Part shown: piece after piece, positions 5,179 through 11,094 of the stretch
Layout: each line of letters begins with the position of its first letter
Numbering within the stretch: position 1 is the stretch's first letter
Source of the DNA: a virus
IMG/VR virus record: IMGVR_UViG_3300010354_000909
Coordinates: 1-20,048 of that record
Strand: one strand, 5' to 3'
Length of the DNA: 20,048 nucleotides
Translations under genes and position numbers: made by a program
Notes under the pieces: generated by a model
Database searches by the model: none
Told to the model about the DNA's origin: nothing
What the model saw: the letters and a program-made list of their open reading frames with translations, nothing else

Positions 5179-5198
5179 CCCCATCAGCCCCCTATACT
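5170..5198 (+). promoter_or_regulatory. Promoter P7
   Basis: TATACT (5193-5198) is a near-consensus -10. The -35 position 17 bp upstream reads CGCCAC (5170-5175), weak and inside the preceding gene. CCCCATCAGCCCC just before the -10 is shared with P9, and TAGCCACA follows the -10 as in P8 and P9. ATG follows at 5220. Confidence 0.55.
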
Positions 5199-5219
5199 AG
5201 CCACAACGACAGACACCTG

Positions 5220-5405
5220 ATGAAAGCCACCCTCTCCCTCCGCGATCGTTGCCTGGCCCTTGCAGAGGCCTATGCTTGGGAGATCAATGGAGATCTTGAT
5301 CAGGTCGAGCAGGAGGCGATCGATTCTATCCTGGCAGACCTGACCCCTGAGAACCTGGAGGAGACGGCCGGCGAACTGGCACACCTGGCCGCCTGGATGA
5401 ACTGA
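5220..5405 (+). CDS. Hypothetical protein, 61 aa
   Basis: The ATG at 5220 is downstream of P7; an in-frame GTG at 5145 would start inside the upstream gene and before the promoter. The product MKATLSLRDRCLALAEAYAW... DQVEQEAIDSILADLTPENLEETAGELAHLAAWMN is acidic and helical throughout. GC-rich codon usage differs visibly from the late genes. Function unknown. Confidence 0.6.
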   Translation: MKATLSLRDRCLALAEAYAWEINGDLDQVEQEAIDSILADLTPENLEETAGELAHLAAWMN

Positions 5406-5419
5406 TCTGACCCTATACT
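5391..5419 (+). promoter_or_regulatory. Promoter P8
   Basis: TATACT (5414-5419) with TGACCC just upstream as in P7. The -35 position reads GCCTGG (5391-5396), weak. TAGCCACATCACC follows, identical to P9. AAAGGA (5432-5437) is a clear ribosome site five bases before the ATG at 5443. Confidence 0.55.
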
Positions 5420-5442
5420 AGCCACATCACCAAAGGACACCA

Positions 5443-5691
5443 ATGAACGGCTACGCAACCTACGAAACCTGGAACGCCGCCCTCTGGATTCAGAACGACC
5501 AGTTTCTTTACAACACCGCTCAGGCCTGTGTGACCTACTGTGGGGCTAATGAGACCCCGTGGCAGAAGTTCCAGCGTTGTATGATGGAGGGGCAGATCGG
5601 TCGTTACCTGGGCGCCACTGGTGATGGTGTTGCTTGGAATGATCCTGCGATCGACTCTAAGGAGATGGAGGCGCTTCTGGCAGACCTCTGA
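5443..5691 (+). CDS. Small phage protein, DUF7249-like, 82 aa
   Basis: Good ribosome site AAAGGA five bases upstream. The product begins MNGYATYETWNAALWIQNDQ followed by FLYNTAQACV, and ends TGDGVAWNDPAIDSKEMEALLADL. The Y-x-T-Y/W-x-T-W-N-x-A-L-W-I-x-N-D opening and the DGV-x-W-x-D-x-x-I ending match a family of small phage proteins that I recall as DUF7249; the label is from memory. Role unknown. It is a single-gene unit in the GC-rich island. Confidence 0.68.
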   Translation: MNGYATYETWNAALWIQNDQFLYNTAQACVTYCGANETPWQKFQRCMMEGQIGRYLGATGDGVAWNDPAIDSKEMEALLADL

Positions 5692-5700
5692 AGAGGGGCC

Positions 5701-5729
5701 TTGCCTCTGACCCCATCAGCCCCTACAAT
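5701..5729 (+). promoter_or_regulatory. Promoter P9
   Basis: TTGCCT (5701-5706), 17 bp, TACAAT (5724-5729): a good sigma-70 promoter. AGAGG (5691-5695) and CCTCT (5704-5708) form a small inverted repeat over the -35. TAGCCACATCACC follows the -10. Confidence 0.62.
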
Positions 5730-5752
5730 AGCCACATCACCGAATCGCACCG

Positions 5753-5935
5753 ATGATCCTCTCCATGTCTTCCGATCTCCAAACCCGTCGCATCGTTTGG
5801 ACCGGTCGCAACAACGACAACAGCCCTATGGGTTCGCGTCTGCAGCCCCAACTGGGCATCAGCGCCTTCGCCATCGCTGGTCAGTTCGCTGAGGTATGGG
5901 CAGACGAAGCACAGGAGACTCGGCCCATCTGGTGA
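5753..5935 (+). CDS. Hypothetical protein, 60 aa
   Basis: ATG 23 bases after the P9 -10; a second in-frame ATG at 5765 is a possible start. The product contains LQTRRIVWTGRNNDNSPMGS then RLQPQLGISAFAIAGQFAEVWADEAQ. A Gly/Asn-rich turn and a hydrophobic core are visible; no family is recognised. The overlapping frame starting at 5701 begins inside the P9 -35 region and is discounted. Confidence 0.55.
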   Translation: MILSMSSDLQTRRIVWTGRNNDNSPMGSRLQPQLGISAFAIAGQFAEVWADEAQETRPIW

Positions 5936-5937
5936 GG

Positions 5938-5992
5938 ACAGTTGAGCAAGTGGGCCAGGCCCCTTGCTTTCCTCCCCGTTTCATCCTATCTT
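5938..5992 (+). promoter_or_regulatory. Promoter module P10
   Basis: GACAGTTGAGCAAG (5938-5951) recalls the first arm of the P5 element. GCAAG (5947-5951) and CTTGC (5963-5967) flank GGGCC/GGCCC to give a near-palindrome. TTGCTT (5964-5969), 17 bp and TATCTT (5987-5992) form the promoter. AAAGGGA (6004-6010) is the ribosome site for the gene at 6019. Confidence 0.55.
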
Positions 5993-6018
5993 GGCCTCAT
6001 ACCAAAGGGAACAACCCC

Positions 6019-6261
6019 ATGACCTCCTCCACTCAGAACCTGCTCAACATCGCCGCTGAGCTCCAGGCTGCTGGGAAGCCCGTTACCGTTACCGTTCTCA
6101 AGCCCCGTAAGGCACGCCGTTCGGAACTGGTTATGAGCCAAACCAAGGGCGTTCGCACCAACACCAACCGCCGCGGCCAGGCCTACCAGGGCCACGCCAC
6201 TCACGCTCAGCAGAGTGTGGTTGCAGGTAACCGTGCTGCCTACTTCAAAACCAGCGGCTGA
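6019..6261 (+). CDS. Hypothetical basic protein, 80 aa
   Basis: ATG preceded by AAAGGGA with eight bases of spacing; the frame is open further upstream but that would include the promoter. The product MTSSTQNLLNIAAELQAAGK has an N-terminal helix, then VTVTVLKPRKARRSELVMSQ and a basic Gly/Arg-rich tail with KGVRTNTNRRGQAYQGH. Its charge suggests nucleic acid contact, but no domain is recognised. Last gene of the GC-rich island, followed by a G-tract hairpin. Confidence 0.6.
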   Translation: MTSSTQNLLNIAAELQAAGKPVTVTVLKPRKARRSELVMSQTKGVRTNTNRRGQAYQGHATHAQQSVVAGNRAAYFKTSG

Positions 6262-6276
6262 TAGGGGCTTGCCAAA

Positions 6277-6299
6277 GGGGGGGGAGCAGTTCCCCCTCT
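6277..6299 (+). terminator. Possible hairpin terminator
   Basis: GGGGGA (6280-6285), loop GCAGT, TCCCCC (6291-6296) is a 6-bp stem that can extend outward by G-U pairs. It follows the stop at 6261 directly. There is no immediate T-tract; TTTT appears only at 6309-6312, so this is a weak call. Confidence 0.4.
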
Positions 6300-6447
6300 G
6301 AGCAGTGTTTTGATGGGTTGATCCTTATGGCGCGGGGCGCGTATCGGTATAAGAATAACCCCCCCTTTATAAAAACGCTAACAACCCTAACCTACAAAAC
6401 TTTGAAATCGCGCTCTTTATTTCATTCAACTCAAAATTTTTTCCGGT

Positions 6448-6597
6448 ATGAAATTCCTCGCCAAGGTCGTTCTAAGTTTACTCGCATTCAATTATGTAAA
6501 CACAAGTTTCCGAGAGTCTCCGAGGGCGCGTATAGGGCGTCGTAGTAACGTAGATATGAATACGTTTGGAAGGATACCGAACAATGGGGGGTTATAG
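6448..6597 (+). CDS. Possible small exported peptide, 49 aa
   Basis: ATG-initiated frame MKFLAKVVLSLLAFNYVNTS followed by FRESPRARIGRRSNVDMNTF. The N-terminus looks like a signal peptide or membrane anchor (basic n-region, hydrophobic residues 7-16), and the rest is basic. No good ribosome site or promoter is visible and the surrounding DNA is otherwise non-coding, so chance is quite possible. Confidence 0.3.
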   Translation: MKFLAKVVLSLLAFNYVNTSFRESPRARIGRRSNVDMNTFGRIPNNGGL

Positions 6598-6604
6598 ACA
6601 AAAA

Positions 6605-6620
6605 CTAAATACTGCAGTAT
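6605..6620 (+). promoter_or_regulatory. Late promoter candidate overlapping a 12-bp palindrome
   Basis: CTAAATAC (6605-6612) resembles the T4-type late promoter core TATAAATA and stands 35 bases before the first late-block gene. The overlapping ATACTGCAGTAT (6609-6620) is a perfect palindrome. No -35 is expected for this class. Confidence 0.5.
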
Positions 6621-6646
6621 GATATTGTTGTTGAACTTTCAATTTT

Positions 6647-7411
6647 ATGGCTAAAGGATTTAAAGTAATTGCAAAGGAAACCGAACAGACAGAAGAGTGG
6701 GACTACGATGCGATCAAGGAAAGAGCAAAGGGTAAGAGCATTGTGTTCTGCCTCCCTGGTCGTGGATGCTCTTATATCTTTCTGAAAAATTTTGTACAAC
6801 TTTGTTTTGATCTTGTACAGAACGGTAATCAGATTCAGATTTCACAAGACTATTCTTCAATGGTAAACTTTGCACGATGCAAAGTACTCGGGGCGAATGT
6901 ACTCAGAGGTCCAAAACAGATTCCCTGGGATGGTAAGTTGAATTATGACTATCAACTCTGGATTGACTCAGATATTGTCTTTGACACAAACAAGTTCTGG
7001 CAGTTGATGGATCTTGCACTTCCTGCAGATGGTGATGAGAAAGAGATTGCTTGTGGTTGGTATGCAACCGAAGACGGTCACACTACCTCTGTCGCTCATT
7101 GGTTGGATGAAGAAGACTTTGAGAAGAATGGTGGAGTGATGAATCACGAAACCGTAGAGTCCATCACTCGTCGGAATAAGCCTTTCACAGTTGACTACAC
7201 AGGTTTTGGATGGGTACTGATTAAGAAGGGAGTCTTTGAGCGTTTGGAGTATCCTTGGTTCGCACCAAAGATGCAACGATTTGACTCAGGGCGTATCCAG
7301 GATATGTGTGGTGAAGATGTGAGTTTCTGTCTGGATGCAAAAGAAGAAGGTATCGTCACCTGGTGCGATCCACGTATCAGAGTCGGTCACGAGAAAACGA
7401 GGATTATCTGA
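6647..7411 (+). CDS. GT-A fold glycosyltransferase (family 2-like)
   Basis: 254 residues. SIVFCLPGRG (31-40) gives the nucleotide-sugar binding strand and loop, YDYQLWIDSDIVF has the D107-x-D109 metal/sugar-nucleotide motif, and VDYTGFGWVLIKKGVFERL plus CGEDVSFCLDAKEEG (G222-E-D) match the acceptor side and catalytic-base region of GT-A enzymes; a late H248 in RVGHEK could be the third metal ligand. Such genes sit near baseplate genes in cyanomyoviruses. Donor and acceptor are unknown; glycosylating virion proteins or phage DNA are options, and the late-block position favours a structural protein. The stop overlaps the next ATG. Confidence 0.82.
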   Translation: MAKGFKVIAKETEQTEEWDYDAIKERAKGKSIVFCLPGRGCSYIFLKNFVQLCFDLVQNGNQIQISQDYSSMVNFARCKVLGANVLRGPKQIPWDGKLNYDYQLWIDSDIVFDTNKFWQLMDLALPADGDEKEIACGWYATEDGHTTSVAHWLDEEDFEKNGGVMNHETVESITRRNKPFTVDYTGFGWVLIKKGVFERLEYPWFAPKMQRFDSGRIQDMCGEDVSFCLDAKEEGIVTWCDPRIRVGHEKTRII

Positions 7412-7599
7412 TGGCTTCTAAGTTACCACGGCATCGGTTTAAGCTGATGCATGACGGCCGGGAAATCTCTTCTGGCCTTTTGAGTGAAGAGGGGAAGTTT
7501 GAGGCTTTCCAAATCTTAAGTCAGTTGTTTGATGAAGGTAAACCGGGCGCGATTGACCCGGATGATGTTGAAGTGATTGAAGTTATTGAAGGAGTTTAA
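7411..7599 (+). CDS. Conserved hypothetical protein, 62 aa
   Basis: ATG at 7411 overlaps the upstream TGA (TGATG); the in-frame ATG at 7363 would run through the 3' end of the glycosyltransferase gene. The product MASKLPRHRFKLMHDGREIS is basic at first, then has GKFEAFQILSQLFDEG and an acidic C-terminus DPDDVEVIEVIEGV. Likely a small two-part alpha/beta protein; no family is recognised. GAAGGAG near its end serves the next gene. Confidence 0.68.
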   Translation: MASKLPRHRFKLMHDGREISSGLLSEEGKFEAFQILSQLFDEGKPGAIDPDDVEVIEVIEGV

Positions 7600-7601
7600 T
7601 T

Positions 7602-7748
7602 ATGGCAAAACCCAAAGGCGCAATGAACAAGGTGAACTTTCAACCAGGTCCACCGAAGAAAACTCGTCAAGGTCGTTCTGTACATACCTTGTTGAGTGCA
7701 ACGTCTCGTAATGGTCGTAAGAAAGCATATCGTGGTCAAGGTCGATAA
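7602..7748 (+). CDS. Small very basic cyanophage protein, 48 aa
   Basis: The ribosome site GAAGGAG lies about seven bases upstream. The product MAKPKGAMNKVNFQPGPPKK continues TRQGRSVHTLLSATSRNGRK and ends AYRGQGR. It is almost devoid of acidic residues and rich in K, R, G and N. I recall similar short proteins (ending RNGxKKxYRGQGR) from T4-like cyanophages at this locus. It looks unstructured and able to bind nucleic acid, but its role is unknown. The stop overlaps the next start (TAATG). Confidence 0.72.
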   Translation: MAKPKGAMNKVNFQPGPPKKTRQGRSVHTLLSATSRNGRKKAYRGQGR

Positions 7749-8464
7749 TGGCATATCTCAATCATAATCTTCCGACGTTTACTTGTTACATTCGTAATGA
7801 GTTTCTATACAATCACAAGAAAGGTTATGGTGAGACAACTCTATGTGACGTTCATTCAGTGGCATCCTTGGAAAAAAGGGTGCCTCTTTTTGAAGCTTTT
7901 TTAGAGAACGGTGTGAATTGGACTCGAAGGCCGATTCACGCATTTTGCTGGAAACCTGATGCACCTAAACCCGAACTTGAAGATTGTATGTGGTGGGATT
8001 GTTTTTCTCCTTACATCGATGTTCAGGTTCGTTCTCGTTTGTCTGGACTACGTGCGGAATTAATTAACTATAAAGGAATCAAGAATGAAGGAACTTATAT
8101 GTTCACTCTTGATTGGTCTTGGGAGTCAAAATCTACATTAAATACTAATTTTAGCGAAACACCAGAACATAAGTGTGCCCATTTTTTCAAAATGGACGAT
8201 GGTAACTTCTATGCATATCCAAATAATAAAATATTATGGTATGATGATGCGTGGACAAAGAATAGAATCACTCGAAACCCAGGTTATGAGATCGACCTGA
8301 CCGAATATTCTGTTGAAAATCGTCGTAAAATTGAAACGTCTGATGATTTTATGTACGAAATCAAAGAAATTCGGGATAGCAACCCCGTAAAAAGTTCTGA
8401 TTTACACGAATCAGGAGCAAACAATGGGACAACCATCGGATTTCAACAGGAAAATGATGCGTGA
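7748..8464 (+). CDS. Conserved cyanomyovirus protein of unknown function, 238 aa
   Basis: Begins MAYLNHNLPTFTCYIRNEFL and contains a His/Trp-rich segment NWTRRPIHAFCWKPDAPKPE, YMFTLDWSWESKSTLNTNF, and HKCAHFFKMDDGNFYAYPNN followed by LWYDDAW. The C-terminal third is polar. The protein is familiar from late blocks of T4-like cyanophages, always next to small basic and baseplate genes, but I know no assigned role. The cluster of H, C and W could bind metal. It overlaps the next gene by 41 bases. Confidence 0.75.
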   Translation: MAYLNHNLPTFTCYIRNEFLYNHKKGYGETTLCDVHSVASLEKRVPLFEAFLENGVNWTRRPIHAFCWKPDAPKPELEDCMWWDCFSPYIDVQVRSRLSGLRAELINYKGIKNEGTYMFTLDWSWESKSTLNTNFSETPEHKCAHFFKMDDGNFYAYPNNKILWYDDAWTKNRITRNPGYEIDLTEYSVENRRKIETSDDFMYEIKEIRDSNPVKSSDLHESGANNGTTIGFQQENDA

Positions 8465-8660
8465 AATGTGGGGAACCACTCATCTGATCACAAATTATGA
8501 CTCTGAACACCTTCTTCAGGAGGTTGTGAACGATGATATGTTGAAAAAATCGAAGAAATTTGACTCAGCTAACGAATTGCACGAAAAAATTCGTAATGAT
8601 GAGGATTACGATGACTGGGAATACGGCACTGAACCCACATATGGGAGACAAGTGCTCTAA
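8424..8660 (+). CDS. Hypothetical protein, 78 aa
   Basis: Starts inside the preceding gene. AGGAG at 8413-8417, six bases before the ATG, supports this start over the later in-frame ATG at 8454. The product MGQPSDFNRKMMREMWGTTH is followed by a helical middle and a strongly acidic end (NDEDYDDWEYGTEPTYGRQV). No family is recognised. Last gene before the second late promoter candidate. Confidence 0.68.
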   Translation: MGQPSDFNRKMMREMWGTTHLITNYDSEHLLQEVVNDDMLKKSKKFDSANELHEKIRNDEDYDDWEYGTEPTYGRQVL

Positions 8661-8667
8661 TTAACGA

Positions 8668-8675
8668 CTAAATAT
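8668..8675 (+). promoter_or_regulatory. Late promoter candidate upstream of gp25
   Basis: CTAAATAT (8668-8675), followed by AAAAAGG, resembles the T4-type late promoter core and shares CTAAATA with the candidate at 6605. It lies in the 41-base gap before the gp25 start. Confidence 0.5.
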
Positions 8676-8701
8676 AAAAAGGTTAGACCAAATACGTATC
8701 A

Positions 8702-9100
8702 GTGGCATCCGTTTCGAGAGAGTTTAGAGACATTAATTTATCATTTAAACGTCATCCAGTGACGAATGATCTCCTTACGATCAAAAATGAGGATGCCATC
8801 AAACGTTCGGTTCAAAATATTGTTCTTACTCTCGTTGGTGAGAAGCCTTTTGATGCACTTTTTGGTTCAAACGTCAATGATTCGTTGTTTGAACTGAATA
8901 CATCATTACAAAATATTGGTATTCGAGAGCAGATTCTCACATCTATCAGTAATTTTGAACCGAGAGTGAACAATGTTGACGCAACTGTCACCATTGATAG
9001 CGATAGTAATGATATGTACGTGACAATTCAGTATGATATCATCGGTCTTCCTGTTCCTACTCAAACAGTAGACGTTCTTCTTTTCCCGGCTAGAGTATAA
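8702..9100 (+). CDS. 25: Baseplate wedge protein gp25
   Basis: 132 residues, the same length as T4 gp25. It starts with GTG: the frame is closed by TAG at 8684 and no ATG is available between. Family features are the N-terminal REFRDINLSFKRHPVTNDLL, the internal DAIKRSVQNIVLTLVGEKPF and the EPR sequence in ISNFEPRVNNVDATV, a hallmark of the gp25/lysozyme-like baseplate family. In T4 it joins the wedge core with gp6 and gp53, linking to the sheath. The next gene begins in its stop codon (TAATG), and gp25-gp6 adjacency is typical of T4-like phages. Confidence 0.93.
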   Translation: MASVSREFRDINLSFKRHPVTNDLLTIKNEDAIKRSVQNIVLTLVGEKPFDALFGSNVNDSLFELNTSLQNIGIREQILTSISNFEPRVNNVDATVTIDSDSNDMYVTIQYDIIGLPVPTQTVDVLLFPARV

Positions 9101-11079
9101 TGGCTTTCGGTCAGTACGTTAATTTAGATTTTGATCAAATCAAAACGTCCATCAGAGACTATCTGAGGGCGAATTCAAATTTTACTGACTATGATTTCGA
9201 AGGTTCAAACCTTTCGATCATTCTAGACGCGCTTGCATACAATACTTACATCACGGCATATAATACCAATATGTCGGTGAATGAAAGTTTTCTCGATTCC
9301 GCTACATTAAGAGAAAACGTTGTATCATTGGCACGTAATATTGGATATGTTCCCCGTTCTCGTCGTTCGGCTAGAGCAAGAATCTCATTTTTAGCAACAA
9401 ATCTGAACGATGTTGTCACGTTAACACTCAAAGCCGGTATTGTTTGCAATGGTGTTGCTGCAAATACCAGTTATATCTTCTCTTTACCAGAAGATATCAC
9501 CGTAAATGTGATTGATGGCGTTGCCAGATTCGATGATATTGAAGTTTACGAAGGTTCTTTCATCAAACAGAACTTTACAGTCAATACGGCACAGTATAAT
9601 CAGAGATATATTCTTCCAAACTCTTACATTGACACCTCTACAGTCAATGTAAAAGTCAAAGTGAACCAAAATGCATCAACATCGGTCACTTATAAACAAA
9701 TTGACAACATTATTGGTATCACTTCAACGACAAATGCATATCTTTTGCAGGAAATCGAAGATGAAAGATACGAAATTCTGTTTGGAGACGGAATTATCGG
9801 TCGAAAACTCGTAAATGACAATTATGTCACTGTAAGTTACATCACAACGAGTGGAAAAGACGGAAATGGAGCCGCAGAATTCAGTTTTGTCGGTCAATTA
9901 GTCAATCAGGATGGTGGAGTGATCGATACAAGTAACGTTTCACTCGTTACAACCAATCAACCAGCAAGAGATGGTGATAATATTGAGTCAATTTCGTCCG
10001 TCAAGTATTATGCACCAAGAATTTACTCTTCACAATACCGTGCAGTGACTGCATCGGACTATGAAGCGGTTCTTGCGTACATTTATCCGAACATTGAGTC
10101 TGTAAGTGCATACGGTGGAGAAGAATTAAGTCCACCACAGTTCGGAAAAGTGTTTATTTCTGCAAAACCAAGAAATGGTGACTTTTTATCAGATTTTACG
10201 AAGAAAGATCTCATTCAAAAACTGAAAAGTTACTCGGTTGCAGGTATTGTACCAGAATTTATTGACCTGAAGTACCTGTATGTCGAATTGCAGTCATTTG
10301 TTTATTATAACACAAACTTTAGTGATGACCCCAACAATCTGAAGACTCTTGTATCAAGTGCGTTGACACAATATTCAAGATCCATCGATATTAACAAGTT
10401 TGGAGGTCGTTTCAAATATAGTAAGGCTCAAACTCTGATCGATGGAGTGAATGAATCGATCACATCAAACATTACTAGAGTCATAATGAGAAGAAATATG
10501 AGTGCCGCGATCGGCGTCTTCGCTCAGTATGAACTTTGTTATGGAAACAGGTTCCATGTCGCACAATCCTCATATAACGTTGTATCTACTGGATTCAAAA
10601 TCGTAGGTATCAACGAAACCGTTTATATGGCGGATGAAGTCATTGATGCAAACAATGGTCGCATCTTCTTCTTTACATATACCGATGGTGGTACTCCAAA
10701 TATCATCAAAAAGAACGCAGGAACCGTCAAATATGACATCGGCGAAATCATTATAGATACTGTAAATATTCTTTCTACTGACATATCAAATAACGTGATT
10801 GAAGTCCAAGCCGTACCTCATTCAAATGATGTAATCGGACTTCGTGACTTGTACATTCGACTTGATATGACAAATACGAGTATTACGATGGTTCAAGACA
10901 TTATCTCTTCTGGAGAAAACACGTCTGGTTCAAGATTTATTAGAGAATCAAGTTACAACGTTCCAACATACATCAGAAAATCGAATTCACCGATTACTTC
11001 TACTGCGATTACGACTATTCCATCATCAGCTGGTTCAATTCAAAGTTCAACATCAACCGTAGCCGGTTACACCTACTAA
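9100..11079 (+). CDS. 6: Baseplate wedge protein gp6
   Basis: 659 residues against 660 in T4 gp6, which forms the dimeric ring tying the wedges together. The N-terminus has YVNLDFDQIKTSIRDYL and DFEGSNLSIILDALAYNTYI, typical of gp6/baseplate J proteins. ILFGDGIIGRKL around residue 228 carries the conserved FGDG-x-x-G turn, and RDGDNIESI then YAPRIYSSQYRAVTASDYEA (about 291-323) matches the J-like core. The C-terminus has low-complexity Ser/Thr (TSTAITTIPSSAGSIQSSTS). The start is coupled to gp25. Confidence 0.93.
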   Translation: MAFGQYVNLDFDQIKTSIRDYLRANSNFTDYDFEGSNLSIILDALAYNTYITAYNTNMSVNESFLDSATLRENVVSLARNIGYVPRSRRSARARISFLATNLNDVVTLTLKAGIVCNGVAANTSYIFSLPEDITVNVIDGVARFDDIEVYEGSFIKQNFTVNTAQYNQRYILPNSYIDTSTVNVKVKVNQNASTSVTYKQIDNIIGITSTTNAYLLQEIEDERYEILFGDGIIGRKLVNDNYVTVSYITTSGKDGNGAAEFSFVGQLVNQDGGVIDTSNVSLVTTNQPARDGDNIESISSVKYYAPRIYSSQYRAVTASDYEAVLAYIYPNIESVSAYGGEELSPPQFGKVFISAKPRNGDFLSDFTKKDLIQKLKSYSVAGIVPEFIDLKYLYVELQSFVYYNTNFSDDPNNLKTLVSSALTQYSRSIDINKFGGRFKYSKAQTLIDGVNESITSNITRVIMRRNMSAAIGVFAQYELCYGNRFHVAQSSYNVVSTGFKIVGINETVYMADEVIDANNGRIFFFTYTDGGTPNIIKKNAGTVKYDIGEIIIDTVNILSTDISNNVIEVQAVPHSNDVIGLRDLYIRLDMTNTSITMVQDIISSGENTSGSRFIRESSYNVPTYIRKSNSPITSTAITTIPSSAGSIQSSTSTVAGYTY

Positions 11080-11094
11080 TAGCGGAAAATATAA

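Larger units (their letters stand above)
6262..6646. other. Largely non-coding junction between GC-rich island and late block
   Basis: Contains a G-tract hairpin at the left end, a C-tract at 6359-6365 that can pair with the G-tract over about 75 bases (AAAGGGGGGG at 6274-6283, CCCCCCCTTT at 6359-6368), a doubtful small ORF at 6448-6597 and the late promoter candidate at 6605. I see no tRNA-like cloverleaf. Base composition falls from GC-rich to AT-rich across this stretch. Confidence 0.6.

Noticed and set aside
4867-5384. Reverse-strand frames in the GC-rich island
   Set aside because: High GC lengthens chance frames; each is antisense to a promoter-linked small gene or to non-coding repeats.
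5701-5892. + strand frame beginning MPLTPSAPTIATSPN
   Set aside because: Its start is inside the P9 promoter and it is the shifted frame of the gene at 5753; the Pro/Ser/Arg-rich product looks spurious.
6318-6545. + strand frame beginning MILMARGAYRYKNN
   Set aside because: It crosses the G/C-tract junction, has no ribosome site or recognisable pattern, and overlaps the slightly better 6448 frame.
6262-6646. tRNA gene, common in cyanophages
   Set aside because: No acceptor stem, T-loop GTTCRA or anticodon arm arrangement could be found by eye.
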